Source of the DNA: an uncultured delta proteobacterium
GTDB taxonomy: Bacteria > Desulfobacterota > Desulfovibrionia > Desulfovibrionales > Desulfovibrionaceae
Direction: 5' to 3'
Assembly: GCA_903843965.1 (NCBI GenBank)
Contig: CAIMRY010000019.1
Coordinates: 62,001-126,000, forward strand
DNA length: 64,000 nt
The position numbers and the translations under genes are program-made. This document shows positions 55,150 to 64,000 of the stretch, in pieces; position 1 is the first letter of the stretch; each line of letters begins with the position of its first letter. The notes under the pieces are model-generated. The model had not been told where the DNA came from, ran no database searches, and worked only from the letters and a program-made list of their open reading frames with translations.

Positions 55150-56025
55150 GTGGAAGCGTGGCATAAATATCCCCTTCAGGTCGGCGACGGCTCCATCATA
55201 CGCAACGCATTTCTACCCGACTTCGAGGCGCAAGCCGACTTCATGGGCGGCTATGCAGCGGATGACTCGGCCTATGCTGACCGCGAGTCCTTTTGGCACA
55301 CCTACTTCCAGGCGCGCTACCCGATCTGGGACGAATTCATCCGCAGGCACGTCGACAGGGACGCGCGCATTCTGTCCATCGCCAGCGGGCGCTGCATCAA
55401 CGAATTGCGTCTGCTATGCGACGGGTACAGCGTCACGTCCTCCGACCTGGAGGTGCCCGCCTGCCACCACGCCAACGCAGAGCTCTTCGGTCCGCACGAA
55501 TACCTCGCCCTGGACATCACGAAGCAGACGCCGCCCGGCCAGTACGACGCCGTCATGTGCCTCAGCCTGATCTATCTGTTTGACGAGCGGACCTTGGACG
55601 CGTTCTTCCGCAATGTCTCCACCACGCTCCGGTCCGGCGGCAGGCTCATCCTTGACGCTGCGGGCTCCGAGCAGTCCCTGCTGGGCACGCTGTACCACCG
55701 GGGGTTTCTCAAGGGGGAGGCCTGGGCGCACTACCTGCTGCGCAAGATCGCCTCGGCCACGCCCCTTTCGCGGTTCCGATACTCCCTGCTCATCCGGAAC
55801 TACGGCTTCCGCTGGAAGAGCCGCGAGATCATCCAGATGGCGGCGCGGCATGGCCTGAAACTCGCCGCCAGGGAGGAGCACGATCCGCTGACCGAGCTTT
55901 CGCGCAGCCCGCTGCTGGGCAGGGCTCTTGCTCGGCCGGAGGGTCTTCTGGCGCGGCTTTTAGTCAAGCTGATCGGAAACAGGCTGAAGTACTTGCGCCT
56001 CTTCGTCTTTGAGAAACAGGGATAG
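55150..56025 (+). CDS. SAM-dependent methyltransferase
   Basis: The 291-residue protein has a divergent motif I (ILSIASGRCINEL), acidic TSSDLEV and YDAVMCLSLIYLFDE, with a C-terminal basic hydrophobic region (LARLLVKLIGNRLKYLRLFVF) that may touch the membrane. GTG start 55150 after AGGAG. Probably methylates a glycan or lipid-linked substrate. Confidence 0.72.
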   Translation: MEAWHKYPLQVGDGSIIRNAFLPDFEAQADFMGGYAADDSAYADRESFWHTYFQARYPIWDEFIRRHVDRDARILSIASGRCINELRLLCDGYSVTSSDLEVPACHHANAELFGPHEYLALDITKQTPPGQYDAVMCLSLIYLFDERTLDAFFRNVSTTLRSGGRLILDAAGSEQSLLGTLYHRGFLKGEAWAHYLLRKIASATPLSRFRYSLLIRNYGFRWKSREIIQMAARHGLKLAAREEHDPLTELSRSPLLGRALARPEGLLARLLVKLIGNRLKYLRLFVFEKQG

Positions 56026-56035
56026 ACGAACGTTC

Positions 56036-57238
56036 ATGAGTTACCTCTCTCAGCCAAGCAAGTGCGACAATCTCCTTATCTGCCGAGGCTTGTGCTCGTT
56101 GGGGGTGCTCTCCGCGCATATCCTGACCACCAATTTCAACGTGATCCCCGACCTGCGCAGCACCATGAGCGGAAGCGGCGTCGCGCTTTTTTCGGCCCTG
56201 GCCCGCATCTGGCCCACAACGGGCGGCAACTTCGTTCAGGTCTTCTTCATCCTCTCCGGCTACCTCATGGGCAAAATCTTCTGGGAGGGCAGATACACCG
56301 CCCAGCGCCAGGACGTGCTGCGCTTCTACCGCAACCGGCTGCTGCGCATCGCCCCGCTCTTGTACTTCTCGCTTCTGATCCTCATCTGCTTTGGAGGGCG
56401 TTTCTACCAGGCTCTGGGAAACCCCCTGGCCCTTTTGGGCGACCTGTTTTTCGTAAACAATCTGACCGGAATCGCCATCAACTCGGTGACTTGGTCCCTG
56501 TCCTATGAGATGCAGTACTACCTGGTTTGCCCCTTTGTCTTTTATGCCCTGGCCAAGGCCACAACGCGCTCCACAACCCTGGCCCTCGCCTCGGCTGCGG
56601 CGCTGTTCGGGGTGAGCCTTCTGCATACAGCCATCGGCCGCACCCTTATTCTCGTGCCCTTTGATTTCGCCTGGCTGTTTGTCGGGGGCTATTCCATCAA
56701 CCTCGCCGTGCGCCTTTTGCACGAGGGGTTGGGCCTGACCAAGAACCGCCTGGCCACGGTGATGGGCTACCTCCTTTTCGCTTTCGCCCACGGGGTTTAC
56801 TATGCCCTGTATAACGGCTCCTGGTCAGAAGCCGTGCGCCCCTTCGCCAACCATCTCGCTTCGCTGGCCCTCTTCGCCTGCGTCTACGTGAGCTTTGTGC
56901 TTTTCGAACTGCCGCGCGCTCCCGGAAGCAGCCGCCACCAACCCGGCCCAGTGTCCATGGCCTTCACCTGGGCCGGGCGCATCTCGTATGGCGTGTATCT
57001 GTGGCACTTGCCCCTGGTGGCCTCCATTACCGGCGGGGAGGAATTCCCCCTCGTGTCACGCAAGATTCTGGGCCTGCTCTCGGTCATTGGCGACAGGCCT
57101 GTGGAGCACCTGCTGTTCGCCTTGTTCTGGCTGGTGGTCTGCCTGGCGCTTACCGCAGTCCTCTCAGTCACAACGTTCTTCCTCGTGGAGGCGGGGTTCC
57201 GCCCCAACCTCTACGCCGTCGGAAAAGCCAGGATGTAA
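56036..57238 (+). CDS. Acyltransferase 3 family membrane protein
   Basis: The 400-residue polytopic protein has about ten helices. It starts with the family region ICRGLCSLGVLSAHI, then FFILSGYLMGKIF and RFYRNRLLRIAPLLYFS. Such proteins O-acetylate surface polysaccharides from the cytoplasmic acyl donor. ATG 56036 is chosen; it lies 10 bases after the preceding stop. Confidence 0.85.
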   Translation: MSYLSQPSKCDNLLICRGLCSLGVLSAHILTTNFNVIPDLRSTMSGSGVALFSALARIWPTTGGNFVQVFFILSGYLMGKIFWEGRYTAQRQDVLRFYRNRLLRIAPLLYFSLLILICFGGRFYQALGNPLALLGDLFFVNNLTGIAINSVTWSLSYEMQYYLVCPFVFYALAKATTRSTTLALASAAALFGVSLLHTAIGRTLILVPFDFAWLFVGGYSINLAVRLLHEGLGLTKNRLATVMGYLLFAFAHGVYYALYNGSWSEAVRPFANHLASLALFACVYVSFVLFELPRAPGSSRHQPGPVSMAFTWAGRISYGVYLWHLPLVASITGGEEFPLVSRKILGLLSVIGDRPVEHLLFALFWLVVCLALTAVLSVTTFFLVEAGFRPNLYAVGKARM

Positions 57239-57274
57239 TCCTGCAACTCCAAAACAGCCCTTGAAGGAGCCTGC

Positions 57275-58222
57275 ATGCTCATCTGCCAACTCTGCTCCGG
57301 TCAGGATCTCACCCTGCTGGCCACCCACATCCGCGAAGGCGAGGGCCGCATCGTCCAGTGCGCGGGATGCGGCCTCATCATGCAAGATCTCGACTGGGAC
57401 AGCGAACGCCTCAAGCTGTACTACGAAGAGGAATACCAGGGCACCAACTCGCTGGTCACCGGCCAGTTGCAGACACCGCTGAAGCACTTTGCCGACCGGC
57501 TGCTTACCCTGGACCCCATCCTGGAGAATCTGTCCCCGCTGCTGCGCCCGGGCCAAGACATCCTGGAGCTGGGCTGCGGCTGCGGCGCCCTGCTGCACCG
57601 CCTGGGCGGCAAGGCCGGGCGCCTTGTCGGTCTGGAGATGCACAGCCCCTTTGTGGACTTCATGCGTCAGGACCTGGGCATCGAGGCCTACACCGAGGGG
57701 CTGGACGCCCTTGGCTTTCATGAGGCCTTTGATCTCGCCATCTGCATAGCCAGCCTGGACCACACGCCCGACCCGCTCGCGCAGTTGCGCAGCCTTTGGG
57801 CTGCCCTGCGGCCCGGCGGTGTGCTGTATCTGGAGGTTCCCAACGAGGAGGACGCTCTGGGGCAGCATCTCCCCCCGGCAACCCGCGAGGCCTACAAGAC
57901 GTTCTTTTGGCACAGGGCGCACCTCTTCTACTTCTCGCGCAAAACCATCACGGCCATGCTTGCGGCTGCGGGCTTCAGCAGCGAAGTCACCTGCCGCCAC
58001 GACTACACCCTCAAGAACCACCTCAACTGGTATTTTCTGGGCCGTCCCCAGGCGTCCTTCCTCAGTGGAACGGTCGAGATCGGACTCTATCCCGGCAACG
58101 GCCCCTTTGAGCAGGGCATGAATGCCCTGTTCCGCGAGATGGAGCCCAGATTCAAGGCCCTGCTGGCCGGGACCATGAGCGGCGACGCGTTGTGCTGCGT
58201 GGCCCGCAAACCGGAGATGTAG
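57275..58222 (+). CDS. Zinc-ribbon class I methyltransferase
   Basis: The 315-residue protein has an N-terminal CQLC...CAGC zinc-binding module (Cys4, 7, 29, 32), as in C-methyltransferases for deoxysugars. The methyltransferase core has ILELGCGCGALLHRL and CIASLDHTPDP. It may C-methylate a sugar of the cluster. Start after AAGGAG. Confidence 0.82.
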   Translation: MLICQLCSGQDLTLLATHIREGEGRIVQCAGCGLIMQDLDWDSERLKLYYEEEYQGTNSLVTGQLQTPLKHFADRLLTLDPILENLSPLLRPGQDILELGCGCGALLHRLGGKAGRLVGLEMHSPFVDFMRQDLGIEAYTEGLDALGFHEAFDLAICIASLDHTPDPLAQLRSLWAALRPGGVLYLEVPNEEDALGQHLPPATREAYKTFFWHRAHLFYFSRKTITAMLAAAGFSSEVTCRHDYTLKNHLNWYFLGRPQASFLSGTVEIGLYPGNGPFEQGMNALFREMEPRFKALLAGTMSGDALCCVARKPEM

Positions 58223-58224
58223 GC

Positions 58225-58998
58225 ATGTATACTTCGCTTAAACGCGCAGTTCGAAAACTTGCCGTGCGCTGCGGCGTGCTTGACGTGCCGTTGTTCGAGA
58301 ACCTTGAGGTCGAGATCAACTCGCAGTGCAATCTGCGCTGCTCCACCTGCCCGAACAAGGAGCATTCCAGGCCCAACAGCACCCTGCCCACGGAGGTTCT
58401 CTGGCGCATTGTCGCCGAGCTCAAATCCATCGGCTACGCGGGGAGCTTCTCCCCGCATTTTTACAATGAGCCCCTCATGGACTCCAGGCTGGCAGACATC
58501 CTGGAGCACGTGCGCCGGGAGTTGCCAAAGGTCACCATCACCCTGTTCACCAACTTCACCCTCATGACCCCGGAACTGTACCGCCGCCTCGCCAAAAGCG
58601 CAGACGCCTTCGTGGTCACGGTGGACGAGCCCGCTGTCAAACGCAAAGTCGACGCCGTGAGCGCGCACCTCACACCAGAGGAGTTGAGCAAACTGCACAC
58701 CCGCAGCCTGAACGACACAGGGATGAGCAACCGCGCCGGGGCAGTGGACCTGGCCGGGAAGACGGTTCAGCCCCTGGCGCAGTGCGGCATCCCCGAGCAC
58801 TACATGGTCGTGGATGCCGTCGGCGACGTCCACTTGTGCTGCAACGACTATTTCGGCAAGGCCTTGTTCGGCAATGTGTCTGAACGCTCGCTGCTGAGCA
58901 TTTGGAACGATCCGCTCTATGTCCGGGCCAGGGCCCAGGCCAAGGCGCTCGCCCACCCCATGTGCCGCACATGCTTTTGGTCGGGGGCGGCGCAATGA
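58225..58998 (+). CDS. Radical SAM protein with C-terminal cysteines
   Basis: The 257-residue protein has CNLRCSTC (about residues 35-42) and a C-terminal set CG...HLCCNDYFG and CRTCFW, like the protein at 48537. It is coupled to the next gene by ATGA overlap. Substrate unknown. Confidence 0.82.
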   Translation: MYTSLKRAVRKLAVRCGVLDVPLFENLEVEINSQCNLRCSTCPNKEHSRPNSTLPTEVLWRIVAELKSIGYAGSFSPHFYNEPLMDSRLADILEHVRRELPKVTITLFTNFTLMTPELYRRLAKSADAFVVTVDEPAVKRKVDAVSAHLTPEELSKLHTRSLNDTGMSNRAGAVDLAGKTVQPLAQCGIPEHYMVVDAVGDVHLCCNDYFGKALFGNVSERSLLSIWNDPLYVRARAQAKALAHPMCRTCFWSGAAQ

Positions 58999-60515
58999 AC
59001 CGCATCCAGGGGCAGCCCTTCCGGGAGCTGCTCCGTCTCCTGTCGGGACTCTCCCTGCGCGCCTACCGCAGGCCCTGGCTCATGGCCACCCCGGTGCTGG
59101 CGCGCTTCCTGCGGCCGGAGTTCCTGCGCCGACATTTCTCCGCCGCGCCCGCACCGCGCCAAGGCCCCTGGACCATCCTCAAGCGGACGCTGCAGTACCT
59201 GCGGACCAACCTGAACCTGGCCTTCTCCTTTCTCCTGCAGCGCAGGGCCTTCCGCAAGGCCGCAGCCAGCCGCCCCCTCCCGGCGGGACCCGTGGTCATG
59301 CTGGATACAGTTGTCTATGCCCAGACGGCCCTGGCCAAAGGCACACTGGAGCTGGTGGAATTTCCCGGGCTGGCGGAGGAGGCCCAGGCCTCGGGCGTCC
59401 CCGTCGTTCTTGCCCCTGCTCTCTATGGCCCCCTGGATCAGGGCGAAACGCAACGGCTGTCCGCCCTGCTCGCCAAGTCATCCACCCCCGTGGCCACCAT
59501 TTTCGACGTTGTCTCCGGCGTCGACCTCCTGCGGCTTTTCTGTTTTGCGCTCTTCTATCCGCTGGTGCTCCTGCGCTTTCTGGCTGGACTGCAAAGAAAC
59601 GGTCCCGAAGCCCTGGTGCGCTTCGAGTGCATCAACGACCTCCCGTGCCCGGTGGTGCCGACGTATTTGAGGTATCTCTACGGGCGGGGCCTTGCGCGGG
59701 CGTTCCCCCGTGGACTCACTGTGGTGAGCTGGTGGGAAAACCGTGCCGGGGACAAAATGTTCCTGCGGGGACTGCGCAGCACAGGCGCCCCGGTCACTGT
59801 CATCGGCGCGCAGCTGTATGTCTTCCCGGACAATTACCTCGGGGCCTACCTGACCGAAGCCGAGACCACGCACAGGATCGCTCCAGACCGCCTCCTGGTC
59901 AACGGCCCCTACTACCTTCCCGCCGAGGGTCTGATTCCCGCCAGCGTGGGGCCCTCATTGCGCTATGCCAAAATCTTCCGGATACCCCTGGAACCGGCGT
60001 CGACTGGAAAAGGGATTCTGGTGTTGCTCGGCTATAATACCGAAGGCATGCGCCAGTGCCTGGACGTGCTGGCCAAGGTGCCCTGGCCGGAGGACGAGCC
60101 GCTTGCCGTGCGGCTGCACCCGGCGCACCCCGCCACGGACTGGAAGGCCCTGCTCCCTGCCCGCGCCGTGCTTGCCGATGGCGACCTGTACGAGCACCTG
60201 GCGCAGGCCCGCCTTGTCATTGGTTCAGAGACAGGCACAATGCTTGAGGCCGTGGCCTGCGGGCTGCCGGTCATCAATCTGGATGCCCTGGGCGAGATGA
60301 GCCTGCGGGACATGCCGGGATTGGGGCGCGACGTGATCTGGCTGCCTGCCAGGACCCCGGAGGATGTGGCGCGGCAAATCGAGACGGCGCAGCGCATACC
60401 GCCGGAGACGAGAATCGAATATGCCCGGAGCTACCGGCGGGAATTCTTCTCGGAGCCCGTGCCTGGACGCCTTCTGGAGTCCTTTGGCTTGAACCCGCAG
60501 GAGAAGGCGCCATGA
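58995..60515 (+). CDS. Putative GT-B-type transferase, unknown specificity
   Basis: The 506-residue protein has a basic N-terminus and an aromatic stretch at about 175-210 (LLRLFCFALFYPLVLLRFL) that may associate with the membrane. A C-terminal half with RLHPAHP and GSETGTMLEAVACGLPVI is typical of GT-B donor sites. Start and end both overlap neighbours by 4 bases. Confidence 0.65.
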   Translation: MNRIQGQPFRELLRLLSGLSLRAYRRPWLMATPVLARFLRPEFLRRHFSAAPAPRQGPWTILKRTLQYLRTNLNLAFSFLLQRRAFRKAAASRPLPAGPVVMLDTVVYAQTALAKGTLELVEFPGLAEEAQASGVPVVLAPALYGPLDQGETQRLSALLAKSSTPVATIFDVVSGVDLLRLFCFALFYPLVLLRFLAGLQRNGPEALVRFECINDLPCPVVPTYLRYLYGRGLARAFPRGLTVVSWWENRAGDKMFLRGLRSTGAPVTVIGAQLYVFPDNYLGAYLTEAETTHRIAPDRLLVNGPYYLPAEGLIPASVGPSLRYAKIFRIPLEPASTGKGILVLLGYNTEGMRQCLDVLAKVPWPEDEPLAVRLHPAHPATDWKALLPARAVLADGDLYEHLAQARLVIGSETGTMLEAVACGLPVINLDALGEMSLRDMPGLGRDVIWLPARTPEDVARQIETAQRIPPETRIEYARSYRREFFSEPVPGRLLESFGLNPQEKAP

Positions 60516-61333
60516 CTCTGTGCATCTCGAACATCGCCTGGACCAGGGAACAGGAGGACGGGTTCCTTGCCCAGCTGCCAGGCCTGGAGTGCCAGCTCCT
60601 GGAGGTTGCGCCAAGCAAGATCTGGCCCGAGCCAGTGGCTGCTCCGCCCGCCGAACGCCAGGCCTACCGCGCCCATGTGGAGTCCTTTGGCCTGCGCATC
60701 GTCAGCATCCAGGCGCTGCTGTATTCCCGGCCGGACCTGCGGATGTTTGTGTCACCGGAGGGCGACCGGGCCTTGGGCCGGTATCTGGTGGAGCTGTGCC
60801 GCGTCGCAGGTGACCTGGGAGCAAAGGTCATGATCCTGGGTTCGCCGAAGAACCGGCGCAGAGGTCTACTCACGGAACAGGAGGCTGCCGCACGCGCGGC
60901 GGAGATCCTTGCGCCCGTGGCAGCCGCAGCCGCAGACTCAGGCACACAATTGTGCATCGAGCCCCTGGGGCCGTCCGAAGCGGACTTCATCACCACCGCG
61001 AGCGAAGGTCTTGAGCTGGTGCGGCTGGTGAACCACCCCGGCTTCGGGCTGCATCTGGACGCCAAGGCTCTTTCCGAGGAGCCGGGCGACCTTGACGTGA
61101 TCTTGCGTCAGGCGGTAGCGTCAATCCGCCATTTTCACATCAGTGAGCCGAGCCTGGGCATGCCCGGAGCCTCCGGACTGGTGGACCACGCCAGGCTTGG
61201 TCGGCTGCTGGCGCAATACGGCTACGTCGGCGCCACCAGCATCGAAATGAGCTGCCAGGACGATCCGCGCTCCGCAGTGCCCCTTGCCCTGGCCCGTGCC
61301 AGGCAATGGTACGTGGGAATGCGAAAGTCCTAA
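60512..61333 (+). CDS. Sugar isomerase/epimerase-like TIM barrel (AP endonuclease 2 family)
   Basis: The 273-residue protein has metal-ligand motifs CIEPLGP, GLHLDAK, FHISEP and IEMSC, as in xylose isomerase-like sugar (phosphate) epimerases. It probably converts a sugar or sugar acid in the glycan pathway. Confidence 0.82.
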   Translation: MTLCISNIAWTREQEDGFLAQLPGLECQLLEVAPSKIWPEPVAAPPAERQAYRAHVESFGLRIVSIQALLYSRPDLRMFVSPEGDRALGRYLVELCRVAGDLGAKVMILGSPKNRRRGLLTEQEAAARAAEILAPVAAAAADSGTQLCIEPLGPSEADFITTASEGLELVRLVNHPGFGLHLDAKALSEEPGDLDVILRQAVASIRHFHISEPSLGMPGASGLVDHARLGRLLAQYGYVGATSIEMSCQDDPRSAVPLALARARQWYVGMRKS

Positions 61334-61381
61334 CGTTTCGGCAACCTTGCCCAACCATTCTGCTTCAACAGGGAAGGCCAC

Positions 61382-62875
61382 ATGCGAGTTCTCTTCGTCT
61401 ATCCGAATATCCACGGCATGAACATGCTGCCCCCGGCCATTGGGCTGTTCACCTCGCTGCTGCGCAGCCAGGGGCATATTGTGGATCTCTTCGACTCCAC
61501 CAACTGGATCATCCCGGAGGAGGAGTTTGACAGCGACAAGGAGAAGGAAAAAATCCTCACGGTCCGACCTTTCAACGACGCCAAGCTCTGGACCGAGGTG
61601 AGGCGCTCCGATGTGGGCGTTGACTTCCGGGCCAAGGTCAATGCGTTCAGCCCCGACCTTCTGGCCTTCTCCATCACCGAGGACATCTTCCCCGTGGCCC
61701 AGCTGCTGCTCAAAAACCTGGCAGGACTGAACATCCCGGTCATCATGGGCGGCGTTTTCGCCACCTTCGCCCCGGAGATCTGCCTGCGCCAGCCAGAGGT
61801 GGACATGGTCTGCGTCGGCGAGGGCGAGGCCGTGATGAGCGAATTGTGCCGCCGCCTTGACCTGGGCCAGAAATATGACGACATCCCCGGCCTGTGGACC
61901 AAGGGCCCCCTCGGCATCCGGACCAACCCCCTCGGCCCGCCGGTGGAGTTCAGCGACAACCCGCGCATCGACCTGAGCCTGTTCGAAGAATCGCGCCTGT
62001 ACCGGCCCATGCAGGGCCGCATCTGGCGCATGCTGCCTGTGGAGACGCACCGGGGTTGCCCCTACCAGTGCACCTATTGCAACTCCCCTGCCCAGCAGCG
62101 CCTGTACCACGGCGAAACACGCAAAAGCTTCTTCCGCCAGAAGCGCTTCGACGCCATCCACGAGGAGCTACTGTACTACAAGAACGACCTCAAGGCCGAG
62201 GCCTTCTATTTCTGGGCCGACACCTTCCTCGCCTACACCGACCGCGATTTCGACGCTTTTTGCGAAATCTACCAGGACATCCGGCTGCCCTTCTGGTGCC
62301 AAAGCCGCCCGGAAACGCTGCGCCGCGACCGGGTGCAAAGGCTCATGGACCTGGGCATGTTCCGCATGGCCTTCGGCATTGAGCACGGCAACGAGGAGTT
62401 CCGCAAGAGGGTGCTGCGCCGCAACGTCAGCAACGAGGTGATGGTCCGCAATTTCGCCATGTTGAACGAGCTGGACCTCAAGTTCAGCGTCAACAACATC
62501 ATGGGCTTCCCCACGGAGACCCGTGAATTGGCCTTTGACACCATCGAACTCAACCGCCACGTCCACGCCGACAGCGCCAACGCTTACAGCTTCTCGCCCT
62601 TCCACGGCACGGTGCTGCGCAAGATGTCGGAAGATTTGGGGCTCTGCGACAAGGACCTCATCGCCCGCTCGGTGATGAAGCCGACCCTGCTCAACATGCC
62701 GCAGTTTCCGCCCCAGGCCATTGAGGGGCTGCGGCGCTGCTTCACCCTATACGTGCGCATGCCCAAGGACCGCTGGCCGGAGATCAAGCGGGCCGAGGCC
62801 CTGACCCCGGAAGGCGACCTCATCTGGCAGGCCCTGCGGGACGAATGCCTGGCGAAGTATGTCAACTTCGACTAG
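61382..62875 (+). CDS. B12-binding radical SAM protein
   Basis: The 497-residue protein has an N-terminal cobalamin-type domain (LPPAIGLFTSLLRSQGHIV, IMGGVFATFAPEI, VCVGEGEAVM) and a radical SAM core with GCPYQCTYC (about 225). It is a paralogue of 49617-51131 at collinear positions. Start after GGGAAGG. Unknown substrate; it closes the radical SAM-rich cluster. Confidence 0.86.
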   Translation: MRVLFVYPNIHGMNMLPPAIGLFTSLLRSQGHIVDLFDSTNWIIPEEEFDSDKEKEKILTVRPFNDAKLWTEVRRSDVGVDFRAKVNAFSPDLLAFSITEDIFPVAQLLLKNLAGLNIPVIMGGVFATFAPEICLRQPEVDMVCVGEGEAVMSELCRRLDLGQKYDDIPGLWTKGPLGIRTNPLGPPVEFSDNPRIDLSLFEESRLYRPMQGRIWRMLPVETHRGCPYQCTYCNSPAQQRLYHGETRKSFFRQKRFDAIHEELLYYKNDLKAEAFYFWADTFLAYTDRDFDAFCEIYQDIRLPFWCQSRPETLRRDRVQRLMDLGMFRMAFGIEHGNEEFRKRVLRRNVSNEVMVRNFAMLNELDLKFSVNNIMGFPTETRELAFDTIELNRHVHADSANAYSFSPFHGTVLRKMSEDLGLCDKDLIARSVMKPTLLNMPQFPPQAIEGLRRCFTLYVRMPKDRWPEIKRAEALTPEGDLIWQALRDECLAKYVNFD

Positions 62876-63180
62876 CTGCCGGAGTCGCTCCAGACCGGCG
62901 TTAGTCGCTGCCGGTGCCTTCGCCGCCTGGATTTTGGCGGCGCACGTGGGACTGCCGGGAGGAAGGTCCCGCGCGAGGGCTGTCAAGACCCTGGCAGGGG
63001 ATCAAGCACCAGAAGCCAGGGCCTTGGGCTGAACCGGGTAGAATGGCCCGCGAATAGCCTCTTGATTTGCAGAGCTGTTTTGGTTGCGCTATCTGGCACG
63101 TACCTGCAAGGCATTGAGGACTTCCGCAATAGTACATATTGCGCCCGATGTTGCAAATCACAGAGGATAGGTTCGGCCAC
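62876..63180. other. Intergenic region with one hairpin
   Basis: CGCCGCC (62921-62927) and GGCGGCG (62936-62942) form a perfect hairpin that may end the upstream operon. No T-run and no gene are visible. An in-frame ATG at 63148 could be an earlier start of the next gene. Confidence 0.45.
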
Positions 63181-64000
63181 GTGATCCCCGCAGCACTCCC
63201 AAATTCCGCCGCACTTGGCCAAAACGAGGCAACGCCCGGGCCGGAGGCACTCCTGACCGTTGTCTTCGTTATCGCCCATCTGGGATTCGGAGGCGCACAG
63301 CGGACGCTGACGAACATGGTCAACCGCTGGGCCGCGCGGGGCGCCCTGCGGCCTGTTGTTCTCGTCCTTGAGGGTGAACGCGCCCCGGCCTACCCCATGG
63401 GCCAAGGCGTCACGGTGCTCTGGCTCAACCTTGCCAAAAATTCTTCCTGGGCTCTGGACAAAATCGCCAACAATCTTCGGCGCATCCAGGACATCCGCAC
63501 AGCACTCCAAGAGACTCGTCCGGACATTGTGGTGGCCTTCCAGGACAGCACCAACGTGTTGACGATACTGTCCTGCCTGGGCGCTGGCCTCCCGGTGGTC
63601 GTAAGCGAGCGGACAGACCCTGCTCGCCATCGCATCGGCGCGGCCTGGTCCGCCCTGCGCGCCCTCACGTACCCCCTGGCCGCCGTTGTCGTCGCCCAGA
63701 CCGAGGCCGCCCGCAAGGCGCTGCCCTGGCCCGCCAGGCGAAAGGCCCTGGCCATACCCAATGCAATCCTGACGCCCAACGCAGACAAGGGCTGCGCCTC
63801 TCCCCTGCCACGCCCTCTGGTCTTGGGCCTGGGCAGGCTCTCACCAGAAAAGGGCTTCAGCGAACTGTTGCGGGCCTTTGCCTTGGCTGCCGCCACCCGC
63901 CCGGCCTGGCGCCTGGCCATTGCGGGCGATGGCCCGCAAGGAGCAGAGCTTTCCGCCCTGGCCCATTCGCTTGGCTGTGCCGAGCGAGTGCTCTTTGTCG
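63181..64000 (+). CDS. GT4-family glycosyltransferase, truncated by the window edge
   Basis: The frame is open from GTG 63181 (or ATG 63148) to the end. It begins TVVFVIAHLGFGGAQRTL, the acceptor loop of GT4 enzymes, then VVVSERTDP, LGRLSPEKGFSELL and AIAGDGPQ. About 273 codons are present and the donor-site C-terminus is missing. Start not certain: GAGGATAGG lies some distance before GTG. Confidence 0.8.
   Translation, partial: MIPAALPNSAALGQNEATPGPEALLTVVFVIAHLGFGGAQRTLTNMVNRWAARGALRPVVLVLEGERAPAYPMGQGVTVLWLNLAKNSSWALDKIANNLRRIQDIRTALQETRPDIVVAFQDSTNVLTILSCLGAGLPVVVSERTDPARHRIGAAWSALRALTYPLAAVVVAQTEAARKALPWPARRKALAIPNAILTPNADKGCASPLPRPLVLGLGRLSPEKGFSELLRAFALAAATRPAWRLAIAGDGPQGAELSALAHSLGCAERVLFV

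Noticed and set aside
62921-62942. Hairpin after the last radical SAM gene as a firm terminator
   Set aside because: The stem is perfect but short and no T-run follows, so it is mentioned only within the intergenic entry.

Overview
The window is a high-GC chromosome segment of a delta-proteobacterium. It is most likely a Desulfovibrio-type sulfate reducer. The basis is the aromatic operon order (ADH synthase, 3-dehydroquinate synthase II, pheA, aroA, tyrA, trpEGDCFBA), the split LutABC-type genes and the overall gene style. The species cannot be told from the sequence alone.

Layout. (1) 1-12.3 kb: one long aromatic amino-acid operon of twelve tightly packed or overlapping genes. It is preceded by a promoter, a 29-codon leader peptide full of Phe/Tyr/Trp codons, and a terminator/antiterminator pair. 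A second attenuator-like structure lies between tyrA and trpE. There the last codons of tyrA, including three consecutive Trp codons, appear to serve as the sensing leader. Together these suggest two-tier control: general aromatic supply first, then tryptophan alone for trpEGDCFBA. (2) 12.3-28.3 kb: housekeeping genes. These are an ACS-type MFS transporter with the remnant of a second one, a small exported protein, panC-panD-metK on the minus strand, a degenerate tandem-GGDEF/TPR protein, two membrane proteins, a PAP2 phosphatase, two GT4 glycosyltransferases and a LutABC-like set. Three copies of a palindromic intergenic element of about 280-450 bp, bounded by inverted repeats and containing terminator hairpins, sit at operon ends here. 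(3) 28.3-39.1 kb: a sugar formyltransferase, a winged-helix regulator, and a pseudaminic-acid-type nonulosonate operon (pseB, pseC, pseG, a NeuB/PseI synthase, two methyltransferases, a left-handed beta-helix acyltransferase, a second DegT aminotransferase, a WbqC protein, a CMP-sugar synthetase and a PIG-L deacetylase). (4) 39.2-43.2 kb: two AT-rich genes, a B12-binding radical SAM enzyme and a GT-B-like protein. They look acquired from elsewhere. (5) 43.3-64 kb: a second surface-glycan region. It has an ABC exporter, a GT2, a 2-hydroxyacid dehydrogenase, a HAD phosphatase, a second NeuA-like cytidylyltransferase, four more radical SAM proteins (two of them B12-binding paralogues), a HisC-like aminotransferase, an NAD-dependent epimerase, methyltransferases, an acyltransferase, a TIM-barrel isomerase and a GT4 running off the right edge. 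A frameshifted SGNH hydrolase inside it is bracketed by a partial duplication of the epimerase gene.

Genes in regions 3-5 fit one theme: making, decorating, activating and exporting unusual surface sugars (flagellin, LPS or capsule glycans). No rRNA, tRNA, CRISPR array, intact insertion sequence or phage module was recognised. Coordinates of starts were chosen from ribosome-binding sites, overlaps and family length; alternatives are given where they matter.
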